A stretch of DNA of 64,000 nucleotides from Butyrivibrio sp. (GTDB lineage: Bacteria > Bacillota > Clostridia > Lachnospirales > Lachnospiraceae), in NCBI GenBank assembly GCA_015056575.1, contig SVGA01000001.1:62001-126000 (forward strand), given 5' to 3'. The notes under the pieces are model-generated. The model was given only the letters and a program-made list of their open reading frames with translations, was not told the DNA's origin and searched no databases. A program made the translations under genes and the position numbers. Shown in pieces: positions 8,405-17,084 of the stretch. Positions within the stretch are counted from its first letter, which is position 1. Each line of letters opens with the position of its first letter.

Positions 8405-10345
8405 ATGATAAGAAGAAAAATAATGTTGGCGTTGATGCTTGGAACCTGCATAGCTCTTACCGCTTGCGGCAGCACGACGTCCGGCGAAGGTATTGAGAGC
8501 GGTGACAGTCTTATTGAAACCGCAGATACGGATGAGACAGATGAAAATTCTGACACAGACTCTAAAGAGGCTGATGCTGACAAAACAACCGGGATAGTAA
8601 CAAACCTCTCAAAGATCGATAACACAAAATGGCAGTACAATGAGGAAGATGACGTTTATTATCAGCTGGGAATCCAATATTGTGAGAATCCTGCAGATAC
8701 TGATTATGAGGAACTGGCTGTTATTGTTCCCGCAGCCTACATGGATGCAACGGATAACGGCGACGGGACATATACATGCACATTGAATGCTACTGCTACT
8801 GTAAACGGATATACGGCGGAAACTGCGCCGATCGTCTTCCCTGTGAATACTCCGGGGTATTCCGCCCAGTCGCCTATGACTGAGTATAGCAGCGTATCCG
8901 AGTACACTGATGCCGGATTCATATACGTACATGCGGGATGCCGCGGAAGGGATGCCGGAGCACCTGCCGGAGTTACCGATCTTAAGGCTGCAATCCGCTA
9001 TATCAGATATAATGAGGGAAATATTGCAGGAGATACGGACAGCATCTTTTCCTTTGGTATGTCAGGTGGCGGGGCGCAGTCAGCTCTTTTGGGCGTGACC
9101 GGAGACTCAGAACTTTATGACGATTATCTTGAGAAAATAGGCGCTGTGATGGGAGTCAGCGATGCGGTTCTCGGATCTCAGGGATGGTGTCCGATCACCT
9201 CTCTTGATTCCGCGGATGAGGCGTACGAGTGGATGATGGGAACCACAAGGTCCGGTCTGACCGAAGAGGAGCAGAACATCTCGGATGGCCTCACAGAGGC
9301 TTATGCAGAGTACATCAACAGCCTTGGGCTTACGGACAGCGAAGGAAATGCGCTTACTCTTGAACAAAGCGAGGACGGAAGATATCAGGCAGGAACCTAT
9401 TACGAATATATGGTCAGTGTAATTGAAGAGTCTTTAAACAACTTCCTTGCTGATACAGATTTCCCCTATGATGCTGATACTTCAAGCCGGGGACATCAGG
9501 CCGGAATGGGACAGGGCGGCCCCGGAGGCAAAGGAGGCAAAGGAGGCTTTGGCGGCCCGGCAGCAGACAACAGCGATAATGCTAAAGGTGGCGACAGTGC
9601 GGAAAATGGCGATAATGCAGCACCGGGTGGTGACGGTGAGTTTTCCGGTACTCTTGAAGAAAATGCAGAGGGTGTTGACTTTACGGCTATAGACGACATT
9701 TCAAGAACAGAAAACAGTTCAGGGGTCTCAATATCTGGAACTTTTGAGACGGCTCAGGATTACATTGATGCCCTGAATGCGAATGGAACATGGGTTACCT
9801 ATGACGAAACCACAAACACTGCTGAGATCACAAGCATTTCAGACTTTGCCGAAGCTGTAAAGGCAGCATCCAAGGGCATCGCAGCTTTTGATCAGCTGGA
9901 TGAGTCCCAGGGCGAGAATGTGCTCTTTGGTTATGGCGACGGACAGGGTGCACACTTTGATTCAATGCTTGAGTCAGTTCTTGAGGAGCTTGGATCTGAA
10001 TATGCATCTGATTTTGCAGAGGATCTTGCTGCAGAGGACTCTGTCGGACACACTGTTGACTACAGGCTGAATATGTATTCGCCCCTGTACTATCTTCTTT
10101 CAAGCTCGGAAGGATATCAGACATCAAATGTTGCCAAGTACTTCCGTATAAACACAGGTATATGGCAGAGCGACACAGCAGTTAACACGGAGGCAAATCT
10201 GGTACTGGCCCTTCAGAATTACGGCAGTGATGTTGACTACAGCTTTGTATGGGGCCAGGAGCACACCATGGCGGAAAGAAGCGGAGACTCAACAAGCAAT
10301 TTCATTGAGTGGGTAAATGAGTGCGTAGCAGAAGAGTCAAAGTGA
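8405..10345 (+). CDS. Lipoprotein esterase of the bacterial (subtype B) tannase family
   Basis: 646 residues. A lipobox (LTAC, C21) indicates a membrane-anchored extracellular lipoprotein, followed by an acidic D/E/T linker to about residue 62. The rest follows the order of Lactobacillus plantarum tannase as I remember it: GIQYCENP, VPAAYM, TAPIVFP, HAGCRGRDAGAPAG, DLKAAIRYIRYNEG, nucleophile elbow GMSGGG (S220), then WCPITSLDSADEAYEW. The expected acid D590 (WQSDTAV) and H620 (WGQEHTM) complete the triad. A Gly/Ala/Asn-rich low-complexity insertion lies at about 364-412. It probably releases phenolic acids such as gallate or ferulate from plant esters; the exact substrate is uncertain. An AGGAG site precedes the ATG. 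Confidence 0.8.
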   Translation: MIRRKIMLALMLGTCIALTACGSTTSGEGIESGDSLIETADTDETDENSDTDSKEADADKTTGIVTNLSKIDNTKWQYNEEDDVYYQLGIQYCENPADTDYEELAVIVPAAYMDATDNGDGTYTCTLNATATVNGYTAETAPIVFPVNTPGYSAQSPMTEYSSVSEYTDAGFIYVHAGCRGRDAGAPAGVTDLKAAIRYIRYNEGNIAGDTDSIFSFGMSGGGAQSALLGVTGDSELYDDYLEKIGAVMGVSDAVLGSQGWCPITSLDSADEAYEWMMGTTRSGLTEEEQNISDGLTEAYAEYINSLGLTDSEGNALTLEQSEDGRYQAGTYYEYMVSVIEESLNNFLADTDFPYDADTSSRGHQAGMGQGGPGGKGGKGGFGGPAADNSDNAKGGDSAENGDNAAPGGDGEFSGTLEENAEGVDFTAIDDISRTENSSGVSISGTFETAQDYIDALNANGTWVTYDETTNTAEITSISDFAEAVKAASKGIAAFDQLDESQGENVLFGYGDGQGAHFDSMLESVLEELGSEYASDFAEDLAAEDSVGHTVDYRLNMYSPLYYLLSSSEGYQTSNVAKYFRINTGIWQSDTAVNTEANLVLALQNYGSDVDYSFVWGQEHTMAERSGDSTSNFIEWVNECVAEESK

Positions 10346-10692
10346 AATTAATTTTCTTTTTAGGACTTTGTTACAATTCATTCACATTTTGTTTAAGGAA
10401 AGGAAAAGAGTTACCTGTAATATAAATATCAAGAAAGAGCAACGAGAAAAACTAAATTTCTTTTTCATAACGGGCTGTCAACACGGTTGGCAGCCCATCC
10501 TCCCAAAATATCCGGCCGCAAGGCCGTTTTTTATTGCGCTGCGCAGAAAGCGACCGGCTTACGCATCCGCGCCGCGAAACGTGAATTCATCTGCCGGATA
10601 TGTTATACTTAATACCTCAATAAATATGCTGCGCCCGCAAGAGTCACGGCCGGGGGCGCAGGTAAAAGCACATTTTAAACGGAGATGAACAT
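10346..10692. other. Intergenic stretch holding two hairpins
   Basis: No gene recognised. It holds a GGGCTGTCAAC / GTTGGCAGCCC hairpin at about 10470-10495 and a tetraloop terminator at 10513-10532. The ribosome binding site of the next gene (ACGGAG) is at its right end. Confidence 0.5.
10513..10532 (+). terminator. GNRA-tetraloop terminator
   Basis: CGGCC, a GCAA loop, GGCCG, then six T residues. It probably ends the esterase transcript. Confidence 0.8.
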
Positions 10693-12102
10693 ATGGCTAA
10701 TAATGTTGATGTTATCATAATCGGCGCAGGCCCCGGAGGCATTTTCTGCGCATACGAGCTCATGGAAAAGAGACCTGACCTTAAGGTTCTTATTATCGAG
10801 AAGGGCAGATCCATCGAGAAAAGAAACTGTCCCAAGCGTGTGACCAAGACCTGTGCAGGATGCAAGCCCTGCTCCATCACCACTGGCTTTGCGGGAGCCG
10901 GTGCTTTCTCAGACGGAAAGCTTTCGCTTTCTCCGGATGTTGGCGGCAATCTTCCCGAGATCCTGGGCTACGATACAGCCACTGATCTCATCCACGAGTC
11001 CGATGAGATCTACCTTAAGTTTGGCGCCGACAAGAGTGTTTACGGTATCGACAAGGAGACTGAGCTTCGCGAGATCAGGCGCAAAGCCATCAATGCAAAC
11101 TTAAAGCTGGTTGAGTGCCCCATCAGGCATCTTGGAACCGAGGAGGGTTACAAGATCTACTGCAAGCTCCAGCAGCATCTTTTGGATAAGGGTGTGACCA
11201 TCGAATTTAACACCATGGTTACCAACCTGATCGTTGAAGACGGCGTGGCCAAGGGCGTTACCACCGACAAGGGAGAGACCTATCTGGCAAAAGAGATAGT
11301 TAGTGCCGTTGGACGTGAAGGTGCCGACTGGTTCAAGGACAAATGCGAGGAGATAGGCATTGAGACCAAGCCGGGAACCGTTGATGTCGGTGTCCGGGTT
11401 GAGGTCAGGGACGAGGTCATGCAGTTCCTCAATGAGAACCTCTATGAGGCAAAGCTCATCTACCATACACCTACCTTCGATGACAAGGTGCGTACTTTCT
11501 GTACAAATCCTTCCGGCGAAGTTGCAACCGAATATTATGAGGGCGGTCTTGCTGTAGTTAACGGACACGCTTATAAGGGAAAAGAGTTTAAGACCAACAA
11601 TACAAATTTTGCTCTGCTGGTGTCCAAGAATTTCACCAAGCCCTTCAAGACACCTATTGAGTACGGCAAGAAGATAGCCGAACTTTCAAATATGCTCTGC
11701 GGCGGTAAGATTCTTGTGCAGACCTACGGAGATTTCAAGCGTGGCAGAAGAACAACTGAGGAGCGCCTTTGCAGGAACAACCTAATCCCTACTCTTAAGG
11801 ATGCGGTTCCCGGCGACCTTTCTCTGGTGTTCCCGCACAGGATCATGGTGGATCTTGACGAGATGATCCAGGCTCTTGATAAGGTTACACCGGGCCTTGC
11901 TTCGGACGAGACCCTGCTTTACGGCGTAGAGGTTAAGTTTTATTCCAACAAGGTAATTGTTAACAAGGATTTTGAGACCAGTGTAAAGGGCCTTCGCGCC
12001 ATCGGTGACGGAGCAGGCGTAACAAGAGGCCTTCAGCAGGCTTCTGCCAACGGCCTTAGTGTTGCCCGCAGCATAATCAAGGCCTTTGAGGGCAAAGAAT
12101 AA
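10693..12102 (+). CDS. FAD-dependent oxidoreductase of the COG2509 family
   Basis: 469 residues. The N-terminal dinucleotide-binding motif GAGPGG (residues 11-16) and an acidic IIEKGR at the end of the second strand bind FAD. A cysteine group C46-x7-C54-x2-C57-x2-C60 follows, then the family signature GFAGAGAFSDGKLSLS (about 65-80). The C-terminal GDGAGVTRGLQQASANG is the FAD-closing motif. The family is widespread in anaerobes and called uncharacterised FAD-dependent dehydrogenases. The four cysteines could bind metal or an Fe-S centre, which is inference. It is cytoplasmic, with no signal or membrane segment. The PpiC gene follows after a 121-bp gap that holds no recognisable feature beyond two similar ATGCTTG blocks. 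Confidence 0.85.
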   Translation: MANNVDVIIIGAGPGGIFCAYELMEKRPDLKVLIIEKGRSIEKRNCPKRVTKTCAGCKPCSITTGFAGAGAFSDGKLSLSPDVGGNLPEILGYDTATDLIHESDEIYLKFGADKSVYGIDKETELREIRRKAINANLKLVECPIRHLGTEEGYKIYCKLQQHLLDKGVTIEFNTMVTNLIVEDGVAKGVTTDKGETYLAKEIVSAVGREGADWFKDKCEEIGIETKPGTVDVGVRVEVRDEVMQFLNENLYEAKLIYHTPTFDDKVRTFCTNPSGEVATEYYEGGLAVVNGHAYKGKEFKTNNTNFALLVSKNFTKPFKTPIEYGKKIAELSNMLCGGKILVQTYGDFKRGRRTTEERLCRNNLIPTLKDAVPGDLSLVFPHRIMVDLDEMIQALDKVTPGLASDETLLYGVEVKFYSNKVIVNKDFETSVKGLRAIGDGAGVTRGLQQASANGLSVARSIIKAFEGKE

Positions 12103-12223
12103 ATTATGCTTGCGGACGTGGAACTTTGATCTATGCTTGTAGGCGTGGCGCCTGATATTACATTTACGGACTTGGTGCCGGCAATACAATGATAACGATA
12201 CCTTTAAAAAAGGAGCATATCTT

Positions 12224-13303
12224 TTGCATATTTTTAAGACTATCGGTAGAAAATTGAACAGAGCGATATCGACCATAGGAGCTGTGGCTTTGGCCACGGC
12301 TCTTCTGATGGGATGCTCAGCGGATGCCTTAGATCGCAAGGTTGTGTTCACCACAGGCTTTTCCGATGATGAGGTGTTTCGAATCGAGGATTCTACCTGC
12401 TCTCTTACTGAAGCTATGGTGTATCTGGTAAATACAAGGACTGGGTACGAGTCAACCTTTGGAAGTGAGATCTGGAGCGCAGTTACTGACAGCGGTACAG
12501 TAGAAGACAGACTCAAGGAGTCCGTTCTTGCCAAAATCGCACAGATAAAGGCGATGAATCTTTTGGCCGGGGAGACCGGGATAGAGCTGGAAGAAGCTGA
12601 TGAGGAACTGGCTGATGCCGCAGCAGCGGAGTACTACAGCACTCTTACTGAGGCAGACATAGAGGCCATGAATAACGTTACAGAGGCTGATATTGCCCGG
12701 ATATACAGGGAGCATGCCGTTGCGGACAGGCTCTATGACTACATAATCAGGGACATTAATCCTGAGATAAGCGACGATGAAGCAAGAACCATAACAGTAG
12801 AGCAGATTTTTTTCAAGACTTATTCCCTTGATGCTTCCGGGAATAAGGTTCCATTCTCCGACGACCAAAAGCGAGCAGTATTAAGCCGGGCAAGAGATGT
12901 AGTGCTCAAGCTTAATCAGGGCGGCAGCTTTGATGAACTTATGGCTGAGTACAATGAAGCGGATGAGGACACTATTTCTTTTCGCAAGGGAGAGAAGGAC
13001 AGCGAGTATGAAGCGGTTGCTTTTAATCTTGGCAACGAGGAAGTCAGCAGCATCACTGAGGTCGAAGGCGGATACGTGATCATCAAGTGCATAAGTACCT
13101 TCAACCGCGAAGAGACCGAGGCCAACAAAGTCAAGATCGTGGAGATGCGAAAGCGCGAGGTTTTCGGAGAGCAGTATGATGCATTTGTTGCTACCCTTAC
13201 CAAGGAACTGAACCACAAGCTGTGGGATTCGGTGAGTCTGACCGGTGATAGCAATGTTACCACCTCAAACCTCATGGAGATTTATGGAAAGTATTTTGAG
13301 TGA
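12224..13303 (+). CDS. PpiC/SurA-type peptidyl-prolyl isomerase lipoprotein (PrsA-like)
   Basis: 359 residues, TTG start supported by AAGGAG 8 nt upstream. A lipobox LLMGC gives a lipidated Cys at residue 31, so the protein is anchored outside the membrane. Residues about 45-180 are a helical chaperone-like region. The parvulin domain runs from about 190 to 290 (TVEQIFFKT, SFDELMAEYNEADEDT, EVSSITEVEGGYVIIKC). The family folds secreted proteins; PrsA is the Bacillus example. The parvulin core is divergent, so isomerase activity is less certain than the foldase role. Confidence 0.8.
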   Translation: MHIFKTIGRKLNRAISTIGAVALATALLMGCSADALDRKVVFTTGFSDDEVFRIEDSTCSLTEAMVYLVNTRTGYESTFGSEIWSAVTDSGTVEDRLKESVLAKIAQIKAMNLLAGETGIELEEADEELADAAAAEYYSTLTEADIEAMNNVTEADIARIYREHAVADRLYDYIIRDINPEISDDEARTITVEQIFFKTYSLDASGNKVPFSDDQKRAVLSRARDVVLKLNQGGSFDELMAEYNEADEDTISFRKGEKDSEYEAVAFNLGNEEVSSITEVEGGYVIIKCISTFNREETEANKVKIVEMRKREVFGEQYDAFVATLTKELNHKLWDSVSLTGDSNVTTSNLMEIYGKYFE

Positions 13304-13345
13304 AATGACTATTTTGCTGACAATTTAGAATATAGAATTGCTATG

Positions 13346-13766
13346 GTCCACCGCAAGTGGCGAAAAGAGTGAATTGCGGTGGAAAAAAATGTGCCTGGCA
13401 ATGTAATGAGTCCACCGCAAGTGGCGAAAAGAGTGAATTGCGGTGGAAAAAATGTGCCTGGCAATGTAATGAGTCCACCGCAAGTGGCGAAAAGAGTGAA
13501 TTGCGGTGGAAAGAAAAGTGCCTGGTAGTGTAATGAGTCCACCGCAAATGGCGAAAAGAGTGAATTGCGGTGGAAAGAAAAGTGCCTGGCAGTGTAATGA
13601 GTCCACCGCAAGTGGCGAAAAGAGTGAATTGCGGTGGAAAGAAATGTGTCTGGTAGTGTAATGAGTCCACCGCAAATGCCCCAAAGAGCAACTTGCGGTG
13701 GACTTTTTATGTCATCAGGTCTAGAAACATCCACCGCAAAGCTTCATATATCCTAAATGCGGTGGA
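13346..13766. repeat. Seven-unit 64-bp tandem array of hairpins
   Basis: Unit starts are at 13346, 13410, 13473, 13537, 13601, 13665 and 13730, a spacing of 63-65 bp. Each unit has TCCACCGCAA, a 17-nt loop, then TTGCGGTGGA, which is a perfect 10-bp stem in most copies, followed by a near-constant spacer ending in GTAATGA. The last two units diverge most. Because 64 is not a multiple of 3, all three minus-strand frames stay open and read the same peptide in rotation, so this is not a coding repeat. The spacers are nearly identical, so it is not a CRISPR array. Confidence 0.95.
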
Positions 13767-14154
13767 AAAGTCTCTTCACAGTCACTCCCCTTTGTATATA
13801 TTTTCATCAGGATTTCATCACAGCACAGCAATATAGCAGAATTGTGCACAATACAATTGCAAAATATGAACAAAATATGTACAAGAAGTAAAAAATGTGC
13901 TTAATGAGGTAAAAGATTTCTATTAATTCTATAAACTCCCGATTATATATTAATTGTACAGACATTAAGTCACACATGGGGAAAGTGACTGAAAACAAGT
14001 CATCGCGCAGAAGCGGCGCGTGACACAAGGCAATGTAGCAACAGACCAACAAACCAACAGACCAACAAACCAACAGATCAATAAACCAACAGATCAACAA
14101 ATCATAACAGGCCGCTGAAAGGGGTCAGCGACCAAAAAGAAAGAGGGCGGAAGT
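13767..14154. other. Gene-free stretch before a small lipoprotein
   Basis: A+T-rich, no supported gene. It contains the 16-bp tandem repeat at 14045-14108 and a GGCCGCTGAAAGGGGTCAGC region just before the lipoprotein start. Confidence 0.5.
14045..14108. repeat. 16-bp tandem repeat, four copies
   Basis: ACCAACAAACCAACAG occurs at 14045-14060 and 14061-14076, then ATCAATAAACCAACAG at 14077-14092 and a decayed copy at 14093-14108. Each unit is itself two similar 8-bp halves, so it looks like a slippage-prone simple repeat. Confidence 0.85.
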
Positions 14155-14694
14155 ATGATCACATATAAAAAGGCCCTGCTGGCTGCAGCAACATCTCTTG
14201 TTCTGGTGACCATGACAGGATGCGGCGCCGTAACAGAGAAATGGGCTTACAGTTATGAACCGGGGAAAGAGGTAATCGCTCTTTCCGATAACGGCAAGGC
14301 TGAGTACAAAGGGGAAAAATACACATACACAAAGGATGAGAATTTCATCAGTCTCAAGGACAGATCCGGCGAAGAGGAGAAGCTGAGATATGTCATGGAC
14401 AAAGGCCAAATGACCCTGTATGAGAAGTCAACGTATTACTTCGATGGGGAGAAGGATACGGAAGGAATTGTTGGGGACTGGAAACAGGATAACGGCTGGT
14501 CATATGAATTTACCAAGGACGGTAAGTTCAGCGAGGAGAACATTTTCTTCGGACGCTACACCATAGATGAGGAGAACAATTGCATCAGGCTCATGTATGA
14601 TGATCCGATAGAGGATGCATACCTTTATTACTCGCTGGACGGAAACCGCCTGACCATCGATTACCCATGGCCCATGGTTAAAATGGGTAGTTAA
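14155..14694 (+). CDS. Small lipoprotein of unknown function
   Basis: 179 residues. The N-terminus has a basic start, a hydrophobic core and lipobox MTGC (C23), so it should be anchored on the outer face of the membrane. The mature part is acidic and beta-rich. The second half (GDWKQDNGWSYEFTKDGKF, then GRYTIDEENNCIRLMYDD, YYSLDGNRLTIDY) has the strand pattern of small calycin-like or lipocalin-like domains common in clostridial lipoproteins. I do not recognise a named family. It sits 38 bp before the sugar-binding protein gene, so the two could share a transcript. Confidence 0.7.
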   Translation: MITYKKALLAAATSLVLVTMTGCGAVTEKWAYSYEPGKEVIALSDNGKAEYKGEKYTYTKDENFISLKDRSGEEEKLRYVMDKGQMTLYEKSTYYFDGEKDTEGIVGDWKQDNGWSYEFTKDGKFSEENIFFGRYTIDEENNCIRLMYDDPIEDAYLYYSLDGNRLTIDYPWPMVKMGS

Positions 14695-14732
14695 CCAATA
14701 AACTATTTTATATTACAAAGGAGAGGTGTGTT

Positions 14733-16094
14733 ATGAAAATGAAGCGTTTTGTTTCAACACTGTTGGCGGGTGCAATGACATTATCACTCGTCGCTTGCGG
14801 AAGCACAGCTGCACCTGCGGCATCAACCGATACCGCCCCGGCAGCAACAGAAGCTCCCGCTGCAGAGCCGGCTGCTGAGCCTGCTGCAACCGAGGCAGCT
14901 GCTCCCGCAGATTCATCTGAGCCTATTTCTTTAAGCATGTGGTGTATCGCTACAGAGAGTGATTCTAACCGTCATTCTTACGAGGCTGCCATCGCCGATA
15001 TGCAGGAGAAATATCCTGAGATCAACTTCACCTGGGAAGCATTTGAGAACCAGTCTTACAAGACCAAGATCAAGGCTGCTGTTTCTGCCAACGAGCTTCC
15101 TGACATCTTCTTTACATGGTCCTGCGCATTCCTTGGCGATTTCGTAGATGCCGATAAGGTTTACTGCCTGGATGATGTATATCAGAACTACAAGGACGAG
15201 CTTCCTGAGGTTATGCTTGGAAACTCAACCTACAACGGCAAGCACTACGGTGTGCCGCTTACAATGAACATTGTCGGTCTGTTTGCTAATATGGAGCTTC
15301 TTGAGCAGGTTGGCTACACAGAGATTCCCGGAACATATGATGAGTTCATCGAGTGCTGCGACAAGCTTAAAGCAGCAGGGATCATTCCTTTCGGATGTGC
15401 CGGAAAAGAGACATGGTGTGTAACCGAGTATCTTGAGTCCGTTATCGAGAAGAGCGCAGGCGCTGATACTCTTAACGACATCTTCCTTGGAAGAGCAACT
15501 TGGGCTAACCAGGATGTAGCTGATGCTGTAGATACATTCCAGAGCCTTGTTAACAACGGTTACTTTGATCCTTCGGGAATCGGCCTTACAAACGATGAAG
15601 TTAAGAACAATTTCATGGCAGGCAAGTATGCGTTCTACATGAACGGAACATGGAACTGCGCAGACTTCGCAGCTAACGAAGAGTTCTTCCCTAAGGTAAA
15701 GGTTGGTGAGTTCCCTGTTATCAACGCTGACAAGTCAAAGCTTGGACAGCTCATCGGCGGACCTTCAGATACTCTTGCAGTTTCAGCTTCTTCACCTAAC
15801 GCTGAGAGAGCAGCTGAGTATGCTATGGAACTCGGAAAGCTTATCTGTCACTATGGTTATCTTGACGGCTGCGGACTTCCCGCATGGACACCTTACGGCG
15901 ACACAAGCAGCGTTAACGAGCTTACACAGACTGTAGCAGGCATCGTTGCAAAGGCTGACACAATGGTTCTTTTCGGTGACACAGCTATGAGTGCTGATTC
16001 TGCTAACACATATCTTTCATATGTAGATCAGGTTTATGGATGCCTCCTTGACGGACAGCAGTTCATCGACGGTCTTGCAAAAGACATCCAGTAA
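14733..16094 (+). CDS. Sugar ABC transporter substrate-binding lipoprotein (cluster 1)
   Basis: 453 residues. Lipobox LVAC lipidates C22; an Ala/Pro/Glu-rich linker runs to about residue 65. The rest is a family 1 solute-binding fold, with ISLSMWCIATES at the start and a C-terminal half containing MNGTWNCADF. It would capture a mono- or oligosaccharide outside the membrane and deliver it to the two permeases that follow. An AAGGAG site lies 9 nt before the ATG. Codon use is strongly biased, as expected for a highly expressed binding protein. No ATPase gene is nearby; such importers often share a common MsmX-type ATPase encoded elsewhere. Confidence 0.9.
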   Translation: MKMKRFVSTLLAGAMTLSLVACGSTAAPAASTDTAPAATEAPAAEPAAEPAATEAAAPADSSEPISLSMWCIATESDSNRHSYEAAIADMQEKYPEINFTWEAFENQSYKTKIKAAVSANELPDIFFTWSCAFLGDFVDADKVYCLDDVYQNYKDELPEVMLGNSTYNGKHYGVPLTMNIVGLFANMELLEQVGYTEIPGTYDEFIECCDKLKAAGIIPFGCAGKETWCVTEYLESVIEKSAGADTLNDIFLGRATWANQDVADAVDTFQSLVNNGYFDPSGIGLTNDEVKNNFMAGKYAFYMNGTWNCADFAANEEFFPKVKVGEFPVINADKSKLGQLIGGPSDTLAVSASSPNAERAAEYAMELGKLICHYGYLDGCGLPAWTPYGDTSSVNELTQTVAGIVAKADTMVLFGDTAMSADSANTYLSYVDQVYGCLLDGQQFIDGLAKDIQ

Positions 16095-16118
16095 TTCACT
16101 AATGGGTTAAAAGAAATG

Positions 16119-16163
16119 AGTCCTTCCTGTACTTCCACCAAGGAGGCACAGGAGGGACTTTTT
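16119..16163 (+). terminator. Attenuating terminator between binding protein and permease
   Basis: A 12-bp stem (AGTCCTTCCTGT / ACAGGAGGGACT, with wobble) and a T-run, between the binding-protein gene and the first permease. Such partial terminators usually give more binding protein than permease. Confidence 0.75.
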
Positions 16164-16177
16164 GGAAGGTTATTCAC

Positions 16178-17083
16178 ATGGCTGGAAATAACACAAACAA
16201 AAAGACAACTGAAATAAAGAAGGGGATTACGATATTTCTTTTTCTGCTTCCGGGCCTGGCACTGTTTGTCAGCATTCTGATCGCGCCTATTGCGGTTTCA
16301 CTGTACAGAAGTACTTTTGACTGGAACGGGTTTTCGGAAGGAACCTTCATAGGACTTGCAAACTACAAGGAGCTCTTTACCAACGGCTCCATCAAGTTCA
16401 TGACAGCTCTTAAGAATTCAATGCTTCTGGCGTTTTTCTCAGTGTTCGTGCAATTACCCTTTTCCCTTTTGCTGGCACTTCTGCTGGGAAGAAGACCGAA
16501 GGGCGACAGAGCTTTCCTTTCGATATATTTCATGCCCGTGCTGATCTCAACGGTAGTTATCGGTCAGCTGTGGCTTAAGATCTACAATCCTGATTACGGC
16601 CTTCTCAACAGATTCCTCATCGCTGTGGGACTGGAGAAATGGACTCATGTCTGGGTTGGAGACGTAAAAACTGCCCTGGGAAGCGTTATTGTTCCCACTG
16701 TATGGCAGTACATCGGTTATCACATGCTCCTTATGTATGCGGGAGTAAAAGGCGTGTCACTGGATCTTAGGGAAGCAGCAATGCTGGACGGAGCCACAAA
16801 GTGGCAGGTTGACAGATACATTGTTATTCCCATCATCAAGCCCATTATCAGAGTAAGCGTTATCTTCGCGGTAACAGGATCTTTAAAGGCTTACGACCTT
16901 GTACGTATCCTCACTGAGGGCGGACCCTTCCAGTCCACGGAAGTACCCAGTACGATCCTGGAAAACATGCTGTTCCTAAGGAACAGATACGGAATGGGCA
17001 GTACTATATCGGTTATGCTGATCGCACTGTGCTTTGCCTTTGCGCTTCTTATAACCGCAGCATTTAGAGAAAAGGATGAATGA
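16178..17083 (+). CDS. Sugar ABC transporter permease, MalF/UgpA type (cluster 1)
   Basis: 301 residues with about six membrane segments, the first at about 20-42 (FLFLLPGLALFVSILIAPI). The EAA loop that docks the ATPase reads EAAMLDGATKWQVDRY, followed by VIPIIKP. It pairs with the next permease. The ATG at 16178 follows GGAAGG. The stop overlaps or nearly touches the next start. Confidence 0.92.
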   Translation: MAGNNTNKKTTEIKKGITIFLFLLPGLALFVSILIAPIAVSLYRSTFDWNGFSEGTFIGLANYKELFTNGSIKFMTALKNSMLLAFFSVFVQLPFSLLLALLLGRRPKGDRAFLSIYFMPVLISTVVIGQLWLKIYNPDYGLLNRFLIAVGLEKWTHVWVGDVKTALGSVIVPTVWQYIGYHMLLMYAGVKGVSLDLREAAMLDGATKWQVDRYIVIPIIKPIIRVSVIFAVTGSLKAYDLVRILTEGGPFQSTEVPSTILENMLFLRNRYGMGSTISVMLIALCFAFALLITAAFREKDE

Positions 17084-17084
17084 T

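Noticed and set aside
13309..13734. Three long overlapping minus-strand reading frames across the 64-bp array
   Set aside because: They arise because the 64-bp repeat has no stop in any minus frame and rotates frame each unit; no start site or family signal.
13346..13766. CRISPR array
   Set aside because: The intervening segments are nearly identical between units, the repeat is palindromic over its whole length with a conserved loop, and no cas genes are near.
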